The notes under the pieces are model-generated. The model was not told where the DNA came from, did not search any database, and saw nothing but the letters and a program-made list of their open reading frames with translations. A stretch of 8,583 nucleotides of DNA from Planctomycetota bacterium. Lineage in GTDB: Bacteria > Planctomycetota > Phycisphaerae > WQYP01. The DNA is taken from assembly GCA_021805585.1 (NCBI GenBank), contig JAJZEY010000177.1, positions 1 through 8,583 of the forward strand, in the 5' to 3' direction. The first letter of the stretch is position 1. Each line of letters opens with the position of its first letter. Of the stretch, positions 6,330-8,583 are shown in pieces. A program made the position numbers and the translations under genes.

Positions 6330-6548
6330 TCGTGAGAAAACACGTGGACCTGGCAATTGAAAAGTGGATTGCCGATTTTAGCCTCAGGCCAAAGCCTTTC
6401 CCAACGTGAAAACACAAACGCCCCCCGGCTTTGCCGCGGCAACGCGGATCAGGTGATGGTGGAGCAGGTGAAAGTAGAACGACTGGCAGGTGCAAAATAT
6501 TACCGAATCGCCGATTAACGACCTTCCCGATAAAAACGGGCGCACCCT

Positions 6549-6576
6549 CCGCCGGACCTGCCCGGACGGCGGTTTT
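6549..6576 (+). terminator. Putative intrinsic terminator before fmt
   Basis: CCGCCG (6549-6554) and CGGCGG (6567-6572) form a 6-bp all-GC stem with a 12-base loop, followed directly by TTTT (6573-6576). It lies 354 bases after the membrane protein stop codon and 174 bases before fmt. It would end either a long trailer or a separate RNA transcribed from the spacer. The T run is short. Confidence 0.4.
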
Positions 6577-6750
6577 CCATCCAGATAGGACCCGTATAGG
6601 ATACACTTTTCCGCCCGCATCGGGAGACGCTATCCAACCGGTCCGGTGTTGCTTCTGGCGGTGCTTCCGGTGGTATTGCCGGGATGTTTCCAGTATTCTT
6701 CCGGGGCAATTTGGCCCCGCGTACCCAGGAAATCCGGGGATGTCTTTCCC

Positions 6751-7710
6751 ATGAATGTACTTTTTTTTGCCTCCGGCGCGTTTGCCATTCCCACGTTCGA
6801 TCGGCTGCGGCAATCTTCGCATGCCATTGTCGGGGTCGTCAGCCAGCCCGATCGGCCCGCCGGCCGTGGCCGCACGCTTACACCCACGCCGCTGGCCGCC
6901 CACGCGGCCGCTTTGGGTTATGCCGTGCAAAAAAGCGATAATGTAAACGCTGTTGATTTTATTGCCTGGGCGGCCGCGCGCCAGGCCGATGTCATTGTGG
7001 CAATTGCCTTCGGCCAGAAATTGTCCGATGCGCTTCTGGCCGTTGCAACCTTAGGCGGAATTAATCTTCATGGATCGTTGTTGCCGGCGTTTCGCGGAGC
7101 CGCGCCTGTCCATGCGGCTATTCTTTCCGGTGCGAGCGTCACGGGCGTAACGGTTATCCGGCTAAGTAATATTATGGACGGTGGCGACATTCTTGCATCT
7201 GGTGAAGTACCCATTGGTGATGACCAGACCGCGGGAGAATTGCTTGACGCGCTGGCCGACGCCGGTGCCGGACTTGTGCCCGCCGTGCTGGACAAATTCG
7301 CCGCCGGTAATACGGCCGGCACGCCGCAGCGGCTGGAGCTTGTTTCCAAGGCCCCGAAACTTTCGCGTGCAATGGGATGGGTGAATTTTTCCGCAACCGC
7401 CGCCGCGGTTTCCGCCGGAATTCGCGGCCTTTCGCCCTGGCCGGGGTGCAGTATCCGGTTTATTGCGCCGGACGGAATAAAAACAATTGACGCCCATGCG
7501 CTTAAATGTCGCGTTGTGGATGTAAGGTCCCCATCGGCGGCCGGAACGGTGCTGGAAGGCCTGCGGATTGCGTGCGGGACCGGTGCGGTGGAATTGCTGA
7601 CCATTGTACCGCTGGGTAGAAAACAGATGGATATGCGTGCATTTGCCAACGGCTATGGCCTTAAACCGGGCTGGATGGCCTGTTCCTCGCCGCCGGAAAT
7701 CCGCAGTTGA
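6751..7710 (+). CDS. fmt: Methionyl-tRNA formyltransferase
   Basis: Transfers the formyl group of 10-formyl-tetrahydrofolate to the amino group of Met-tRNA(fMet), preparing the initiator tRNA; cytosolic. The 319-residue length is normal for the family. The N-terminal formyltransferase domain shows MNVLFFASGAFAIPTF at the start, QPDRPAGRGRTLTPTP (32-47) and the signature INLHGSLLPAFRGAAP (104-119). The catalytic triad is Asn105, His107 and Asp143 (in MDGGDIL). The C-terminal tRNA-binding domain begins around residue 205, with SRAMGWVNFS and IRGLSPWPG visible. The start at 6751 fits the family's usual N-terminus; a GGGGA about ten bases upstream is a loose ribosome binding site. The frame stays open upstream to a GTG at 6646, which would add 35 residues unlike any Fmt. 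No def (deformylase) gene is visible next to it. Confidence 0.95.
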   Translation: MNVLFFASGAFAIPTFDRLRQSSHAIVGVVSQPDRPAGRGRTLTPTPLAAHAAALGYAVQKSDNVNAVDFIAWAAARQADVIVAIAFGQKLSDALLAVATLGGINLHGSLLPAFRGAAPVHAAILSGASVTGVTVIRLSNIMDGGDILASGEVPIGDDQTAGELLDALADAGAGLVPAVLDKFAAGNTAGTPQRLELVSKAPKLSRAMGWVNFSATAAAVSAGIRGLSPWPGCSIRFIAPDGIKTIDAHALKCRVVDVRSPSAAGTVLEGLRIACGTGAVELLTIVPLGRKQMDMRAFANGYGLKPGWMACSSPPEIRS

Positions 7711-7991
7711 CGCGACGCTTTTGGCCTGCGGGTGAACCGATGTGCACCCTGTCAACCGGTCGCGAAATCGGCTTTGCCAAGAGAGAGCCTTCCCCCGCGG
7801 CAAGGCGGCCCGGCAAGTCTTTGGGGGCAGGCAAGATGGTCGATTTTCGGTCTTTGGGGGGCGGGCGTCTAATCCGCTTCGTCGTCGTCAAAGGAAAGGA
7901 AATGATTTTTAGGAAAGCTTTTTCGCCGTGGCCACATCTAGCTATGTAATATTTCCAATTCCAAATAAAAACGGGCACTCCTGATAGACTT
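7711..7991. other. Spacer between fmt and the type ISP gene, with direct repeat
   Basis: 281 bases with no convincing gene. A hairpin GCTTTGCC/GGCAAGGC (7771-7778 with 7799-7806, one G-U pair, 20-base loop) is followed by two copies of GTCTTTGGGGG (7817-7827 and 7850-7860), 33 bases apart. AT-rich sequence with T runs follows (7905-7970). This is where transcripts from fmt (+) and the type ISP gene (-) would end. Confidence 0.45.
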
Positions 7992-8583
7992 TCACAATCC
8001 CTTCGGCCAGTCGAAGGCATCTGCTTTGGCGGCCTGATAATTCTCATCAAGTTTGGGATGCAGAAGGATAATCGCCGCAATGCGGCGGGCCATGTTGGTT
8101 ACTTCACGCGCCTCATCCGGATCAAGGGAGCGGCCCAGAACTTTGAGTTCGCGGTAACTGAGCCATTTTTTTATAACCTGATAGCCGCCTATATAATACT
8201 CCCAGACATTCATCGGGATGTTGCACCAGCAGGCGGTGTCGTTCAAATATATATCGAGGGTTTTTTCCCCCAGCAGGTCCGCGATGTTTGCTTCCGCTTC
8301 CGCTGCGATGGCATCGGCTTCTCTGGAGTTATAGCTTCGTTCCTGGATTTTGCCTTTAGCCGGCATGACCACGCCTTGTTTTCCCCGGTGGCCCCACCCG
8401 ACGGTAATTTCCAGATCGCCCGCGGATGGATCAATCGCTATGCCGCCGACTTTCGTGATAAGCCCGATGGTTTTGAAGAGCGGAGAAAGTGCGCCCGTCG
8501 TCACGCCGGATACACCGGTCTGAGTATCCAGCAGGGCCGCGATTTGCTCTCCCATCGCGGCCGAGGCCAACAACCTTTTTCGA
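7992..8583 (-). CDS. Type ISP restriction-modification enzyme, C-terminal part
   Basis: About 196 residues at the C-terminus of a large single-chain enzyme; the frame is open through the window edge, so the nuclease, helicase and methyltransferase domains lie outside. Type ISP enzymes (LlaGI/LlaBIII kind) carry all activities in one polypeptide and use the C-terminal domain to recognise the DNA site. The visible segment matches that domain: GDLEITVGWGHRGKQGVVMP, then a helix, then LDIYLNDTACWCNIPMNVWEYYIGGYQVIKKWLSYRE with its GGYQVIKKWLSYRE core, and EAREVTNMARRIAAIILLHPKLDENY near the end. Cys residues stand where homologues tend to have aromatic or Arg residues (ACWCN), a small oddity. The stop is TGA at 7992-7994. 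It may be methylation-only or a full restriction enzyme; this fragment cannot tell. It suggests accessory, possibly transferred, DNA at this side. Confidence 0.85.
   Translation of the reverse strand, partial: RKRLLASAAMGEQIAALLDTQTGVSGVTTGALSPLFKTIGLITKVGGIAIDPSAGDLEITVGWGHRGKQGVVMPAKGKIQERSYNSREADAIAAEAEANIADLLGEKTLDIYLNDTACWCNIPMNVWEYYIGGYQVIKKWLSYRELKVLGRSLDPDEAREVTNMARRIAAIILLHPKLDENYQAAKADAFDWPKGL

Larger units (their letters stand above)
6195..6750. other. Gene-free spacer with repeats and hairpins
   Basis: 556 bases between the membrane protein gene and fmt. ORFs here look like chance frames, rich in Arg, Cys and Pro. Visible structure: three copies of one 10-mer; stems GGCAAT/ATTGCC (6352-6357 with 6368-6373) and CGTG/CACG (6331-6334 with 6341-6344); GTG-AAAA-CAC (6406-6415); a 12-base palindrome TTGCCGCGGCAA (6431-6442); and a terminator-like stem at 6549-6576. 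A weak promoter-like pair for fmt may sit at 6573-6600 (TTTTCC, 16 bases, TATAGG). A structured small RNA is possible; no known family was recognised. Confidence 0.4.

Noticed and set aside
6433..6500. Resemblance to part of RNase P RNA (GGATCAGGTGATGGTG followed by GGTGAAAG)
   Set aside because: The conserved GAGGAAAGTCC core and the matching 3' pairing segment are absent from the window, so the similarity is local and probably chance.
7707..7949. 80-codon plus-strand ORF overlapping the fmt stop (TTGA overlap)
   Set aside because: TTG start without a ribosome binding site, no domain, and it runs through the G-rich direct repeat; not convincing as a gene.
6534..7978. Shared 12-mer ATAAAAACGGGC at 6534 and 7967
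   Set aside because: A 12-base match between two sites is expected by chance in a window of this length, and the flanks do not match.
8000..8017. Inverted repeat CCTTCG/CGAAGG near the type ISP stop codon
   Set aside because: It lies inside the coding sequence and is not followed by a T run, so it is most likely incidental.

Overview
The window looks like a fragment of a bacterial chromosome, most probably from a planctomycete (Planctomycetota, perhaps class Phycisphaerae). This is inferred from three things: a metallophosphoesterase with the divergent motif layout I associate with planctomycete proteins, a stand-alone eukaryotic-type Ser/Thr kinase next to it, and long gene-poor spacers. 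No rRNA, tRNA, CRISPR array, insertion sequence or integrase was recognised.

Layout. From 1 to 1041 (+) is the 3' two thirds of guaB (IMP dehydrogenase), cut by the window edge. A probable terminator hairpin and a promoter with a perfect TATAAT follow, then a 76-residue lipoprotein gene (1188-1418, +). Three minus-strand genes converge on it. Read in their own direction they are a membrane-anchored amidase-fold protein that appears to have lost its zinc ligands (4312-3584), a cytosolic Ser/Thr kinase of non-RD type (3369-2467), and a calcineurin-like metallophosphoesterase (2371-1520). An 862-base non-coding stretch (4313-5174) separates this cluster from a plus-strand gene for a protein with two membrane helices and a long helical repeat tail (5175-6194). 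Another non-coding stretch (6195-6750) holds repeated 10-mers, hairpins and a terminator-like stem. It precedes fmt (methionyl-tRNA formyltransferase, 6751-7710). The window ends with the C-terminal part of a type ISP restriction-modification enzyme on the minus strand (7992-8583), running off the edge.

How the parts may work together. GuaB (guanine nucleotide synthesis) and Fmt (initiator tRNA formylation) are housekeeping genes. The kinase, metallophosphoesterase and pseudo-amidase form a plausible accessory signalling group: a periplasmic domain that could bind peptidoglycan without cutting it, a kinase, and a possible phosphatase. A 16-of-17-base match found upstream of both the phosphoesterase and the pseudo-amidase gene suggests shared control. 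The link is inference from neighbourhood only. The type ISP enzyme marks the right edge as possible defence or accessory DNA.

The least explained parts are the two large non-coding blocks. The first has a promoter-like pair followed by a chain of perfect hairpins leading into a strong ribosome binding site. The second has three copies of one 10-mer and ends in a GC stem with a T run. Either could hold an undescribed structured RNA.
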